Numbered from the stretch's first letter, positions 33,305-42,725 are shown. The stretch: DNA of 64,000 bases from Pseudomonas sp. URMO17WK12:I11 (GCF_007677725.1 NZ_VEDF01000010.1:62001-126000), one strand, 5' to 3'. Notes: a model not told the origin generated them from the letters alone. Numbers and translations are program-made.

Positions 33305-34261
33305 TTATGCAGCGCCAATCGTCACCCAATAACGGGTGCGGTAGCTCACCCGCAGTGGCAAGCTGCGCGCGAGCAAATGCAGAATGCGCTCGGGGTCATC
33401 GAGCTGATAGGTGCCGGATACCTTCAGGGCAGCGACCTCTGGTGAGCAGCGCAGTACACCCGGGCGGTAGCGCGCCAGCTCTGCCACGAACTCCCCCAGT
33501 GGCATCTGTTGCACGCTGAGCACGCCGTCGGTCCAGCCCCAGGGATCGCCGTGCCAGTGCGCGGGTTGGTAATCACCATTGCTCAGCACCTGCAGGCGCT
33601 CGCCGGCATGCACCTGCTGCTGCTTGGGCGAGGCGGGGAACAGCGTGACCTCACCCGCGCGCACTGCCAGCAGCAGGCCTCGATCGTTTTCGCGCAGCAA
33701 CAACTGAGCGTCAGCCGTTGCCAGTTCGCCAAGGCGCGTGTGGATACGGAACGGGCGCGGATCGCCGCTGGCGCTGTCGAGGCTGACTTCACCGCGCACC
33801 AAGGTCAGTTCGCGTTGCACAGGGCTGTAGCGCAGGTCGATGGCGCTGGCGGTGTTGAGTTCGATGCGGCTGCCATCGCTGCCCTGCAGCCGTCGCCGTG
33901 CGCCGGTCGTTGTGCTGCTGTCGGCCATCAGCGCCGCGACACCCAACGGCTCGCGTGCGGCCCAGCCCAGGCTGCCGCCCACGGCCAGCACGGCGAGTAG
34001 CTTCAAGTGCGCGCGGCGGCTGACGCGCAGTCGGCGATGGCGCTCGAGGGTATGTCGACTGAGGGTGCTGGGCAGCTCGGCCAGTTCATCGTTCAGCCCG
34101 CTGACGCGTTGCCAGGCCAATGCGTTGAGCGCATCGGCCGCCAGCCAGTGATTGAATTGCGCCTCGATGGCCGGCCCCGGCCGATCGAAGCGTAGCTTGA
34201 CCAGCCATTCGATAGCCTGGTCGACCTGCGCCTGGCTTGGCGCCTGTTCAGCCTTGCGCAT
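33305..34261 (-). CDS. fecR: FecR family sigma-factor regulator
   Basis: FecR-type proteins span the inner membrane, hold the ECF sigma factor through the cytosolic N-terminus, and receive the signal of the receptor STN domain on the periplasmic side. The 318-residue protein has the N-terminal anti-sigma domain with AIEWLVKLRFDRPGP and NALAWQRVSGL. A single membrane segment follows (about 88-102, LKLLAVLAVGGSLGWAA), then the FecR domain (GSDGSRIELNTASAIDLRY, ELTLVRGEV) and a C-terminal STN-like part. It overlaps fecI by 14 bases. Confidence 0.93.
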   Translation of the reverse strand: MRKAEQAPSQAQVDQAIEWLVKLRFDRPGPAIEAQFNHWLAADALNALAWQRVSGLNDELAELPSTLSRHTLERHRRLRVSRRAHLKLLAVLAVGGSLGWAAREPLGVAALMADSSTTTGARRRLQGSDGSRIELNTASAIDLRYSPVQRELTLVRGEVSLDSASGDPRPFRIHTRLGELATADAQLLLRENDRGLLLAVRAGEVTLFPASPKQQQVHAGERLQVLSNGDYQPAHWHGDPWGWTDGVLSVQQMPLGEFVAELARYRPGVLRCSPEVAALKVSGTYQLDDPERILHLLARSLPLRVSYRTRYWVTIGAA

Positions 34262-34763
34262 AGCGCAACCGATAGCAGACGCCCACGGCCTTGGCCAAAT
34301 CGCGCTCGACGGTCGCGCGCGACACCTTCAGTCGCAGGGCGATCTGGCTGATGCTCAGGCCATCGAGTTGCGCCAGCAAGAACGCCTGACGCGCCCGAGG
34401 CTTGAGTTGCGACAAGGCCCGGTCCAGGCGCTCGAGGGTGTCGAGAATGAGCAGCCGATGTTCTTCACTGGGGGCTTCGTTTTCAGGCAGCAGCGCGAGG
34501 CTTTCCTGATAGGCACGCTCCAGGGCACGCCGGCGGAACTGGTCGATCATCAAACCCCGGGCGATACTGCTGAGGTAGGCGCGTGGCTCGCGCAACGGCG
34601 CTATCTGGCGCGCCCGCAACAGGCGCACGAAGGTGTCCTGGGCGAGGTCTGCGGCATGTTCGCGACAACCCACCCGGCTGCACAGCCAGCCGCGCAGCCA
34701 GGCATGGTGGGACTGGTAGAGCAGGGCGACCTCGGCCGGTTTCAACGTGTCGTGGGTCTGCAT
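34248..34763 (-). CDS. fecI: ECF sigma factor, FecI type
   Basis: The 171-residue protein has sigma region 2 (HHAWLRGWLCSRVGCREHAADLAQDTFVRLL) and region 4 (LKPRARQAFLLAQLDGLSISQIALRLKVSRATVERDL), without region 3, as in ECF factors for iron uptake. It should direct polymerase to the receptor gene when the siderophore is bound outside. ATG 34763 was chosen; longer frames run into the promoter. It leads the fecI-fecR-receptor cluster and has a candidate Fur site upstream. Confidence 0.93.
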   Translation of the reverse strand: MQTHDTLKPAEVALLYQSHHAWLRGWLCSRVGCREHAADLAQDTFVRLLRARQIAPLREPRAYLSSIARGLMIDQFRRRALERAYQESLALLPENEAPSEEHRLLILDTLERLDRALSQLKPRARQAFLLAQLDGLSISQIALRLKVSRATVERDLAKAVGVCYRLRYAQG

Positions 34764-34796
34764 CGTTACAGGGCCTGGTTCCGTGAGCGAGCGTGA

Positions 34797-34816
34797 TTGT
34801 GAATAGTTCTCAATTC
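34797..34816 (-). promoter_or_regulatory. Candidate Fur box before fecI
   Basis: On the minus strand GAATTGAGAACTATTCACAA contains the imperfect inverted arms TTGAGAA and TTCACAA (one mismatch), 34 bases before the fecI start. It resembles the pseudomonad Fur site type TTGAGAATNATTCTCAA. The match is weaker than for the box at 12.65 kb. Confidence 0.55.
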
Positions 34817-34932
34817 TATGCGGCCATGCTGGCACTGAGCAATGCCAGGGCGGCAATTACCCGCGCAAGATCCGGCAATCAGCCGATCAACGGCTGGGTT
34901 AAGCTGAATGCCTCGAACTGCTGGAGCCGAGC

Positions 34933-35559
34933 ATGATCCTGGCCGACCTCTCGCCTGCGGGCTATGACGATGCCGTTGCCCACCTGAGTGCCACGGACCC
35001 TGACTGGGCACGGCACATCCAGGCGATCGGGCCGTGCCTGCACCGGGCCACGCCTGGCCGCGAGCCCTTTGAAGCGCTGGTGCGGGCGATTGCCTACCAG
35101 CAATTGCACGCGCGGGCGGCCGAGGCCATTCTCGGGCGCTTGTTGGCGCTGTTCCCGGATCAAGCGTTTCCGAGCCCAGAACAACTGTTGATGCTCAGCC
35201 CGGAGGTGCTGCGCGGGTGTGGCTTTTCAGCCAGCAAGCAGGCTAGCCTTCGCGGCATTGCCCTGGCTCGCCTCGACGGCGTGGTACCTAGCCGGGCAGA
35301 GGCGCTGGCGCTTGCCGATCAGGTGTTGATCGAGCGCCTGGTGGCGTTGCGCGGGGTTGGCCGCTGGACCGTCGAGATGCTGCTGATCTACTGCCTCGAG
35401 CGTTCAGATATCCTGCCTGTGGACGACTTCGGCGTGCGTGAGGGCTATCGCCGCCTCAAGGGGCTGGACACGGCGCCGACGCCGGCCCGGATGCGTGCAC
35501 TGGGTGCAGCCTGGAGCCCTTATAGAACGGTGGCAGCCTGGTACCTGTGGCGCGCCTGA
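34933..35559 (+). CDS. alkA: DNA-3-methyladenine glycosylase II (AlkA-like)
   Basis: The enzyme removes alkylated bases to start base-excision repair. The 208-residue protein is the short bacterial form without the N-terminal beta domain of E. coli AlkA. It has the helix-hairpin-helix LVALRGVGRWTVEML and the catalytic loop ILPVDDFGVREGYRRL, where Asp165 corresponds to E. coli Asp238. ATG 34933 starts it. ada follows 22 bases later on the same strand, so the pair forms an adaptive-response unit. Confidence 0.9.
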   Translation: MILADLSPAGYDDAVAHLSATDPDWARHIQAIGPCLHRATPGREPFEALVRAIAYQQLHARAAEAILGRLLALFPDQAFPSPEQLLMLSPEVLRGCGFSASKQASLRGIALARLDGVVPSRAEALALADQVLIERLVALRGVGRWTVEMLLIYCLERSDILPVDDFGVREGYRRLKGLDTAPTPARMRALGAAWSPYRTVAAWYLWRA

Positions 35560-35581
35560 ACCCGCCTGCGAGATCGAAGCG

Positions 35582-36634
35582 ATGACAGCATTCACCACTG
35601 ACGCCCAACGCTGGCACGCCGTCGCGATGCGCGATTCGAGCGCCGCCGGCCATTTCGTCTACGCCGTGCGCACCACCGGTGTGTACTGCCGACCGGATTG
35701 CAGTTCACGCCTGGCCAAACGGGAGAATGTCGAGTTCTTCAGCGATGCCGGCAGTGCCGAGGCCGCCGGTTACCGGGCCTGTCGTCGCTGCCAGGCCAAG
35801 GCCGAGCCCGCTCGGCGCGATGCGCTGGTGCTGCGCGCCTGCCGCTTGCTCGAAAGCGGCGATCCAGCCCCCAGCCTCGAGCAGCTGGGCATGCAACTGG
35901 CGGTCAGCCCGTTTCACCTGCAGCGGCTGTTCAAAGCTGTCACCGGGCTTTCCCCCAAGGCTTACGCCAGCGCGTTTCGTGCCAAGCGCCTGCGTGAGCG
36001 CCTGGCCGACGAGCAGCGCTCGGTCACCGAGGCGATCTTCGCCGCCGGCTACAACTCCAGCAGCGGCTTTTATGCAGACGCCGAGCAGCGCCTGGGCATG
36101 CGTCCTCGCACGTTTCGCGCAGGCGGCGCCGGGGCCACGCTGCATTTCGCTGTCGGCCAGTGTTTTCTTGGGGCCATCCTGGTGGCGCAGAGCGAGAAGG
36201 GCATCTGCGCGATCTTGCTCGGTGACGATCCCCAGGGCCTGCTCGAGCAGTTGCAGGATCAATTTCCCAAGGCCCGCCTGATCGGCGGTGATGCTGCCTA
36301 CGAGCGCGTGGTCGCCGAGGTGGTAGGGTTCGTCGAGGCGCCGCAACTGGGCCTGAAACTGCCACTGGATGTGCAAGGCACCGCCTTTCAGGAGCGGGTC
36401 TGGCAAGCGCTCTGCCACGTGCCGCTCGGTAGCCGGGTCAGCTACACCGACATCGCCGAACGCATCGGCGCGCCGAAATCGGTGCGTGCCGTGGCCATGG
36501 CCTGCGCGGCCAATCCCATCGCCGTGGCCATCCCCTGCCACCGGGTGGTCCGCCGTGACGGCGAGCTCAGCGGCTACCGCTGGGGCGTCGAGCGCAAGCG
36601 CCTGTTGCTGGCGCGAGAAACGGCACTCTCCTGA
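35582..36634 (+). CDS. ada: Ada: methyltransferase and transcriptional activator of the adaptive response
   Basis: Ada repairs methylphosphotriesters and O6-methylguanine by taking the methyl group onto itself, and when methylated activates alkylation-repair genes. The 350-residue protein (E. coli 354) has the zinc cluster Cys36, Cys40, Cys67, Cys70 (VYCRPDCSS, RACRRC), with Cys36 the phosphotriester acceptor. An AraC-type helix-turn-helix pair follows (about 95-180), then the C-terminal domain with PCHR, acceptor Cys319. All key residues are present. ATG 35582 follows the alkA stop by 22 bases. Confidence 0.94.
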   Translation: MTAFTTDAQRWHAVAMRDSSAAGHFVYAVRTTGVYCRPDCSSRLAKRENVEFFSDAGSAEAAGYRACRRCQAKAEPARRDALVLRACRLLESGDPAPSLEQLGMQLAVSPFHLQRLFKAVTGLSPKAYASAFRAKRLRERLADEQRSVTEAIFAAGYNSSSGFYADAEQRLGMRPRTFRAGGAGATLHFAVGQCFLGAILVAQSEKGICAILLGDDPQGLLEQLQDQFPKARLIGGDAAYERVVAEVVGFVEAPQLGLKLPLDVQGTAFQERVWQALCHVPLGSRVSYTDIAERIGAPKSVRAVAMACAANPIAVAIPCHRVVRRDGELSGYRWGVERKRLLLARETALS

Positions 36635-36690
36635 ACGCTGCAAGCGGCGTAGAATCCCCCGCCAAATCGATGTGTAAAGAGGAACATCCG

Positions 36691-39102
36691 ATGAGGCGTG
36701 TCAGCCTTGCCCGATTCTACCTGGGGATCATGACCCTGATGCTGGCGCTCGCCGCCCCAGCCTGGTCGGCGCCGGCTGCGCCGGCGTCCGCGCTCAACGT
36801 CGCCGACCTGCCGGCACTGACCGAGGACGCCAGCTACGAGCAGTTGAGCGATCGCCTCGACCTGATCCGCCAGGGCGTTACCAGCAATGCCAACGATGAC
36901 CTGCTGTCGCAGCTGCGCATGGCGGCGGTGCAGGTGCAGCGCCAGGCCGATGCCCTGGCTACCTTGCGCACCAGTGACGTGGCCAAGGTCAACGATCAGC
37001 TCAACGTGCTCGGCCCGGTGCAGCCTGACGAGGCTGAAAGCCTGACCCGCCAGCGCAAGCAACTGGATGCGCAACGCAAGGCGCTGGTGGCCGAGCAGGA
37101 ACAAGCCACGCAGTTGACCCAGTCGGCGCGTGATCTGTCGACGCAGATCGTCAACCTGCGCCGCAGCCAGTTCAACTCGCAGATCCTCAGCCGCGCCGCC
37201 TCGCCCCTGAGCCCGGCCTTCTGGTCGAGCCTGATCCGCCCCACCGAGGATGACGTGGCGCGCTTGCGCGATCTGCGCGAGGAGGCCAGCGCGGCCTTGA
37301 ATGATGCGTTCAGCCCCGAGCATCGCTGGTGGTTCATCGCCAGCGTGGTCGCCGCTTTCGCGGTGTGGATCTGGGTGCGGCGGCTGATCGAGCGGCTGCT
37401 GGCCAGTGCCATGGTGCATCGCCTGCCCGAAGGCCGGCTGCGCCGCAGTGCCCTGGCCCTGAGCGTGAGCCTGGCCACGCTGGGCACCATCGCCGGCTCG
37501 GTGTCGCTGTTGCGCTGGGGCCTGGAAAGCAGCGCCGAGCTTGGCTCGGACATCGCCAGCCTGACCAACCACTTCCTCACCTTGGTGGTGTTCAGCGCCT
37601 TCATCACCGGGCTTGGTCGCGCCATGCTGATGCTGCAGCGGCCGTCATGGCGCTTGCCGCAGATCGCCGATGAAGTCGCCGCCGCCCTGGGCTGGTTCCC
37701 TAAACTGCTGGCGCTGGCGCTGATGGTGATGCTGACCATGGAGCGTATCAACAGCGTCATCGGCACCAGCCTGGCACTGACCGTGGCCACCAATGGCCTG
37801 ACTGCGCTGGTGGTGGCGGCGATCTTCGCCCTGGCCCTGGTGCGTTACCGCCGCACGCTGCGCAAGCATGAGCTGCCACGCCCGGCCGGCTTGGCCGGGC
37901 TGATTCCGTTCGTGATCGTGGTCTGGGTCGGGCTGATCATCCTCGCGCTGCTGACCGGCTACCTGACCCTGGCCTATTTCCTCACCGCCAAGCTGTTGTG
38001 GATCAGTGTGGTGGCGGTGTGTGCCTACCTGCTCACCACGTTCTTCGCCGACCTGTGCGAAACCCTGCTGTCGCCGCGTCAACCCGGCGGCCTGGCGCTG
38101 GCCTCGACCCTGGGCCTGGCGCCGCGCCATCAGGCGCAAGCCAGCACCATCCTGGTGGGTATCAGCCGTACCGTGCTGCTGTTCCTGGCCGTATTGCTGG
38201 CGCTGATGCCTTCGGGTACCAGCCCCGGCGAGCTGTTGCTGAGCCTGGGCGATTGGGACGGCACCGGTGGCAAGGTGCTGGGCAATCTGAACATCGTGCC
38301 CCAGGATATTCTGCTGGCCGCAGCGATCTTCTGCGGCGGGTTGTTCGGCATCCGCGTGGTCAAGCGCTGGTTGAGCGAGCGGCTGTTGCCTGACACCGAC
38401 ATGGACGCAGGCATGCGCGCATCGTTGGTGACCCTGGTCGGTTACCTGGGCTTTTTGTTCCTGGCGATGCTGGTGATGTCGACCCTGCACATCAACCTGA
38501 CCAGCCTGACCTGGGTGGTCAGCGCACTGTCGGTGGGTATCGGTTTCGGCCTGCAGCAGATCGTGCAGAACTTCATCTCCGGCCTCATCCTGCTCACCGA
38601 ACGCCCGGTCAAGGTCGGTGACTGGGTGAGCCTGGCGGGGGTCGAGGGCGATATCCGTCGGATCAACGTGCGCGCTACCGAAATCCAGATGTCCGATCGC
38701 TCGACGGTGATCGTGCCCAACTCGCAGTTCATCTCGCAGAACGTGCGTAACGTCACCATGGGCAATGCCCTGGGCGTGGTCGGTATCACCCTGACCTTGC
38801 CGTTGGACACCGACGCCAACCTGGTACGCGAGCTGTTGCTTGCGGCCTTCCACGAGCATGAGGCGATCCTCGACGCGCCGGCCAGCTCGGTGAGTTTCAA
38901 GGACCTGACAGCGGCCGGCATGGTGATTGGCGCCAGCGGTTACGTGGCGGGGCCACGGCAGGTGTCGGGGACCCGCAGTGACCTGCTGTTCACCATTCTG
39001 GGACGTTTGCGCGAGCAGGGTATCGCCTTGTCGGCGCCGCAGAGCATGGTGTTGCTGCAGGACGGAGCGAAGGGCGGGGAGCCTTCCACGCAAGGGGCTT
39101 GA
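36691..39102 (+). CDS. DUF3772-containing mechanosensitive channel, MscS family
   Basis: The 803-residue protein resembles the large MscK/YbiO-like channels that open on membrane tension to release solutes. It has a signal peptide (cleavage near WSA), a periplasmic coiled-coil DUF3772 region (about 35-195), and about nine membrane helices. The conserved MscS core follows: GIGFGLQQIVQNFISGLILLTERPVKVGDWV. The beta-domain segment IQMSDRSTVIVPNSQFIS comes next. GAGGAACA precedes ATG 36691. It stands alone, convergent with the aldehyde dehydrogenase gene. Confidence 0.92.
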   Translation: MRRVSLARFYLGIMTLMLALAAPAWSAPAAPASALNVADLPALTEDASYEQLSDRLDLIRQGVTSNANDDLLSQLRMAAVQVQRQADALATLRTSDVAKVNDQLNVLGPVQPDEAESLTRQRKQLDAQRKALVAEQEQATQLTQSARDLSTQIVNLRRSQFNSQILSRAASPLSPAFWSSLIRPTEDDVARLRDLREEASAALNDAFSPEHRWWFIASVVAAFAVWIWVRRLIERLLASAMVHRLPEGRLRRSALALSVSLATLGTIAGSVSLLRWGLESSAELGSDIASLTNHFLTLVVFSAFITGLGRAMLMLQRPSWRLPQIADEVAAALGWFPKLLALALMVMLTMERINSVIGTSLALTVATNGLTALVVAAIFALALVRYRRTLRKHELPRPAGLAGLIPFVIVVWVGLIILALLTGYLTLAYFLTAKLLWISVVAVCAYLLTTFFADLCETLLSPRQPGGLALASTLGLAPRHQAQASTILVGISRTVLLFLAVLLALMPSGTSPGELLLSLGDWDGTGGKVLGNLNIVPQDILLAAAIFCGGLFGIRVVKRWLSERLLPDTDMDAGMRASLVTLVGYLGFLFLAMLVMSTLHINLTSLTWVVSALSVGIGFGLQQIVQNFISGLILLTERPVKVGDWVSLAGVEGDIRRINVRATEIQMSDRSTVIVPNSQFISQNVRNVTMGNALGVVGITLTLPLDTDANLVRELLLAAFHEHEAILDAPASSVSFKDLTAAGMVIGASGYVAGPRQVSGTRSDLLFTILGRLREQGIALSAPQSMVLLQDGAKGGEPSTQGA

Positions 39103-39117
39103 GCCGCGACGGGCGAT

Positions 39118-39159
39118 CTTGCAAGGTCATGCGGGCTTGCGCTGACATGACCTTGCAAG
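39118..39159. repeat. Perfect 14-bp palindrome in a convergent gap
   Basis: CTTGCAAGGTCATG (39118-39131) is exactly inverted as CATGACCTTGCAAG (39146-39159) around 14 bases. It fills most of the gap between the MscS and aldehyde dehydrogenase stops. It has no T-run, so it may be a bidirectional terminator or a REP-like element. Confidence 0.75.
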
Positions 39160-39174
39160 CATGTGCCTGGGGGC

Positions 39175-40605
39175 TCAGCCCAGGCAGCGCGTTACATGCT
39201 TGACCGACTGATAGCCCGCCAGGCCCCACGGCCCCAGCTCGCGGCCGATGCCGCTGCCCTTGGTGCCGCCCCATGAGGTTTCGACGAACACCGCCTGCAC
39301 CGAGTTGATCCACACATGGCCTACCTCCAGGGCATCGGCGACGCGCTCGGCGCGCGCCAGGTCGGCAGAGCAGACCGTCGCGACCAGGCCGAAGCGACTG
39401 TCGTTGGCCTCGGCGATCGCCTCCTGCTCGGTGCCGAAGCGTCGCGCGCACAGCACCGGGCCAAAGATCTCTTCGCGCCACAGGCGGCTGTCGGTGGGGA
39501 CATCGACATACAGCGTCGGGCTGACGAACCAGCCATCACGCTGCAGTGCTTGGCCACCTGTCAGGCAGTGCAGGCCTTCTTCGCGTGCCGTGGCGAAATA
39601 ACCGGCCACTTTCAGCCACTGCGCCTGGCTGGTGAGCGGCCCCATGTCGATCTCTTCAGTGAGCGGGTTGCCAATGCGCAGCGCTTCCAGCGCTGCCGTG
39701 AGGCGCGGCATCAACGTGTCGGCAATGCCCTCCTGCACCAGCAGGCGCGAAGTCGCCGAGCACATCTGCCCAGCGTTCCAGGTGATGCCGGCGACGATCC
39801 ACGCCACCGCCTGATCAGGGTCGCAATCGTCGAACACCACGATCGCCGACTTGCCGCCAAGCTCCAGGGTCACTGGCCGGCACTGCGCCGAGGCGCTGCG
39901 CATCACCTGACTGCCTACGCTGTTGCTGCCGGTGAACGACAGTTTGTCCAGACCGCTGTGGTTGCTCAGGGCGGCGCCGGTTGGTGCCTTGCCGTTGACG
40001 ATGTTCAGCACGCCGGCTGGCAGGCCTACGGCGTCGGCGATCTGGCCATAGGCTTGCTCGATCAGCGGCGTCACCTCCGACGGCTTGAGCACCACCGTGC
40101 AGCCGGCGGCGAGTGCCGGTGCCAGTTTCCAGGCACTGGTCACCAGGGGGAAATTCCACGGCACGATCAGGCCCACCACGCCCACGGGCTCCATGCGGGT
40201 TCTGGCCGTGAAGCCTGGCACGGCCAAGGGCACGTCGCGGGCTTGCGCGGGCAGTTGCTCGGCCATGTCGGCGTAATAGGTGAAGGTGGCGATGGCATCG
40301 TCCAGGTCGATTTCGGCCTCATGGCGTGGCTTGCCGTTATTGCGCATCTGCAGGCTGACCAGCGCCTCACGACGCTCGCCCAGCTGCTCGGCGAAGGCGC
40401 GCAGCAGGTTTGCGCGAACACGGGCATCGAGCTGTTTCCAATCATTCAGGGCAGCGCGCGCGGCCGCCACGGCTTCATCGACCTGAGCCGCGCTGGCTGC
40501 CCTGAATTCGGCGAAAGGCAAGCCGCTTGCCGGTTCGCAGACGCTGATGCAGTCGCTGCCTTGGCCCTCGACCCAGCGGCCGGCGATGTAATGGGAAGTT
40601 GTCAT
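39175..40605 (-). CDS. NAD-dependent aldehyde dehydrogenase, betaine-aldehyde type
   Basis: The 476-residue enzyme oxidises an aldehyde to its acid. It has the family motifs VPWNFPL (Asn151), FTGSNSVG of the NAD fold, the base Glu248 in LELGGKSA and nucleophile Cys282 in NAGQMCSATSR. The overall look (HYIAGRWVEG at the start, GPWGLAGYQSVK at the end) is of the betaine- or aminobutyraldehyde-type group, but substrate cannot be fixed. It is last in an operon with an NCS1 permease (13 bases) and an NTF2-like protein, suggesting catabolism of an imported nitrogenous compound. Confidence 0.88.
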   Translation of the reverse strand: MTTSHYIAGRWVEGQGSDCISVCEPASGLPFAEFRAASAAQVDEAVAAARAALNDWKQLDARVRANLLRAFAEQLGERREALVSLQMRNNGKPRHEAEIDLDDAIATFTYYADMAEQLPAQARDVPLAVPGFTARTRMEPVGVVGLIVPWNFPLVTSAWKLAPALAAGCTVVLKPSEVTPLIEQAYGQIADAVGLPAGVLNIVNGKAPTGAALSNHSGLDKLSFTGSNSVGSQVMRSASAQCRPVTLELGGKSAIVVFDDCDPDQAVAWIVAGITWNAGQMCSATSRLLVQEGIADTLMPRLTAALEALRIGNPLTEEIDMGPLTSQAQWLKVAGYFATAREEGLHCLTGGQALQRDGWFVSPTLYVDVPTDSRLWREEIFGPVLCARRFGTEQEAIAEANDSRFGLVATVCSADLARAERVADALEVGHVWINSVQAVFVETSWGGTKGSGIGRELGPWGLAGYQSVKHVTRCLG

Positions 40606-40618
40606 GGTCGGTATCCAG

Positions 40619-42118
40619 TCAGGCCATCTCGGCGCGAATTATCGGTGCACACGCCGCACGCTTGCAGCGCACCCAGCGCGGCCCTTGCGGGCCATACACC
40701 CCAGCGGGTTCAGGGAACAGGTTCAGCAGCAGCAGGTACAACATTGCTGCCAGGCCCAGGGTGACCGGCAGGCTCAGGTCGATGCCACCGGCCAGCTCGC
40801 CGAGCGGGCCGACGAACTGGCCGGGCAGGTTGACAAAGCACAGGCCTACCAGCGCGCTGGGCACCCACGCGCCCATGCCACGCCAGTTCCAACCGTGCCG
40901 GAACCAGTAATGCCCGCCGCGTTGGCCGCGGGTGAACACCTGCAGGTCGTCGGCATGGTAGAAGCCGCGGCGGGTGATCAAGCCGAGGATCATGATCACC
41001 ATCCATGGGCTGGTGCAGGTGATGATCAGCACCGCGAAGGTCGACACGCTCTGCACCAGGTTGAAGGTGAAGCGGCCAATGAAGATGAAGCCGATCGCCA
41101 GCACCCCGATCAACAGCGTGGCTGCCGCACGGCTGAGCAAGCGCGGGAACACGCTGGACATGTCCAGGCCGGTGCCATAGAGCGCAGTGGTGCCGGTCGA
41201 CATGCCGCCGATCACCGCAATCAGGCATACCGGCAGGAAGAACCAGCTCGGCGCTACCGCCAGCAATCCGCCCACGTAGTTGTTGGCCGCGATGTAGTCC
41301 GGTGCCTGGGTTGCCACCAGCGTGGCGGTGCACAAGCCGAACAGGAAGGGAATCAGCGTCGCTGCCTGGGCGCCGATCACCGCCAGCATGATGCGTGCCT
41401 TGGGCGTCTGTCGCGGAATGTAGCGCGACCAGTCACCGAGAAAGGCGCCGAACGATACCGGGTTGCTCATGGCCAGGATCGCCGCGCCCACGAACGCCGC
41501 CCAGAACCCCGCTTGACCCAGGTTCACGCTGCCGGCGAAGGCTGCATCGAACGGCCCGGCGAAGGCGACGATGCCGAGCAGGAACAGCAGGCTTGAAGCC
41601 CACACGGCGATCTTGTTCACCCACAACATGAAGCGAAAGCCGAAGATGCACACCACCAGCACCAGCACCGCGAACAGGCCGTAGGCCAGGCCCAGGGTCA
41701 GCTCGGTTTCGGGCAGGCCAGCCAGGCGCTTGGCGCCGCCAACCAGGGCATCGCCCGAGCTCCACACCGACAGCGAAAAGAACGCCACCGCCGTGAGCAG
41801 CGACAGGAACGAACCGACGATACGCCCATGCACCCCGAAGTGCGCCCCTGACGATACCGCGTTGTTGGTGCCGTTGAGGGCGCCGAACAGGCCCATGGGG
41901 GCGAGGATCAGCGCGCCCACCCCAACGCCGAGCAGAATGGCCCAGAGGCCGGCCTGGAAGGACAACCCGAACAGCACCGGGAAGCTGCCCAGTACGGCGG
42001 TGGCGAAGGTATTGGCGCCGCCGAAGATCAGGCGGAACAGGTCCAGTGGGGTAGCGTCGCGTTGATCGTCGGGGATCTGTTCGACGCCGTTGGTCTCGAT
42101 AGCGGTCGAGTGGCTCAT
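40619..42118 (-). CDS. NCS1-family nucleobase/cation permease
   Basis: The 499-residue protein has twelve hydrophobic segments and resembles CodB-type permeases. It has FRLIFGGANTFATAVLGSFPVLFGLS near the N-terminus, AMSNPVSFGAFLGDWSRYIP and AVIGGMSTGTTALYGTGLD in the transport core. NCS1 proteins import cytosine, hydantoins, allantoin, thiazoles or similar compounds with protons or sodium. Its partner genes do not include a deaminase, so cytosine itself is not favoured. It is the middle gene of the three-gene operon. Confidence 0.88.
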   Translation of the reverse strand: MSHSTAIETNGVEQIPDDQRDATPLDLFRLIFGGANTFATAVLGSFPVLFGLSFQAGLWAILLGVGVGALILAPMGLFGALNGTNNAVSSGAHFGVHGRIVGSFLSLLTAVAFFSLSVWSSGDALVGGAKRLAGLPETELTLGLAYGLFAVLVLVVCIFGFRFMLWVNKIAVWASSLLFLLGIVAFAGPFDAAFAGSVNLGQAGFWAAFVGAAILAMSNPVSFGAFLGDWSRYIPRQTPKARIMLAVIGAQAATLIPFLFGLCTATLVATQAPDYIAANNYVGGLLAVAPSWFFLPVCLIAVIGGMSTGTTALYGTGLDMSSVFPRLLSRAAATLLIGVLAIGFIFIGRFTFNLVQSVSTFAVLIITCTSPWMVIMILGLITRRGFYHADDLQVFTRGQRGGHYWFRHGWNWRGMGAWVPSALVGLCFVNLPGQFVGPLGELAGGIDLSLPVTLGLAAMLYLLLLNLFPEPAGVYGPQGPRWVRCKRAACAPIIRAEMA

Positions 42119-42212
42119 GGTGATGCTCCAGCGCGGTTGTTGTAGGGCCGCGCTTGGCGCTGCCCGTTCTTGTGGGTGCGATGGCAGTGCGGCAGGGCCG
42201 CGTAAGTTCGAA

Positions 42213-42602
42213 TCAGGCTGGGCTCAGCACCGAGAGGTGCTCATGGCACGCCAGCCAACGCTCGCCATAGCGCCGAAAGACGATGGTCTCGCGCTCGGCC
42301 AACTGCTGCTCTTGACCGGCAGCACGAATGTGCGTGGCCACCTCGTGCATGAAGATCGCCACCTCGCCCTGCAGGCTGATCTGCGGGTTGCTGGACTGGC
42401 AGGCGAGCACGGCAAAACCTTCGGCTTGCCACTGGGCCCAGAGGTTTTCATAGGCGCGGCGGGTCAGCAGCGGTTGCGCCAAGGTGTGGAAGAGGAACGT
42501 GGCGTCTTCGCTGAAACAGGCGAAGTAACGGGCGCTGTCGTTGCTGGCAAAGGCGGCTACCAGCTCGGCCGCAGCCTGCTGTACCTGAAGTGTCTGGTCC
42601 AC
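42213..42602 (-). CDS. NTF2/SnoaL-like protein (DUF4440 type)
   Basis: The 129-residue protein has the cone-shaped NTF2-like fold pattern: an N-terminal helix pair (VQQAAAELVAAFASNDSARYFACF), EDATFLFHTL, then strands ending TIVFRRYGERWLACHEHLSVL. Family members are small enzymes or binding proteins. It starts at GTG 42602 with GTGAGG upstream. It probably leads the operon with the NCS1 permease 94 bases downstream. A role in processing the imported compound is an inference from context. Confidence 0.8.
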   Translation of the reverse strand: MDQTLQVQQAAAELVAAFASNDSARYFACFSEDATFLFHTLAQPLLTRRAYENLWAQWQAEGFAVLACQSSNPQISLQGEVAIFMHEVATHIRAAGQEQQLAERETIVFRRYGERWLACHEHLSVLSPA

Positions 42603-42710
42603 GGGAGTGGCCTCACGGTTTTTGTGATTGTGGTGAGGCGATTCTGGTGGGGCTTGGCTGAGAGAAAAATCGCTGGAGGGAAATAATCAGTTCAGGATTT
42701 TGTGAACCAT

Positions 42711-42725
42711 TGGCAGGCGTGTTGC
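42711..42725 (+). promoter_or_regulatory. Possible sigma-54 promoter without a gene behind it
   Basis: TGGCAGGCGTGTTGC matches the -24/-12 pattern TGGCACGNNNNTTGC at 14 of 15 positions if N is free, with GG and GC exactly 12 apart. It points rightward into about 100 bases with no frame, up to the hairpin at 42823-42863. The surrounding gap from 42603 to 42875 holds no gene. Confidence 0.45.

Noticed and set aside
40619..42118. The permease as CodB (cytosine permease) proper
   Set aside because: No cytosine deaminase codA is next to it and the linked gene is an aldehyde dehydrogenase, so the family name is as far as the evidence goes.
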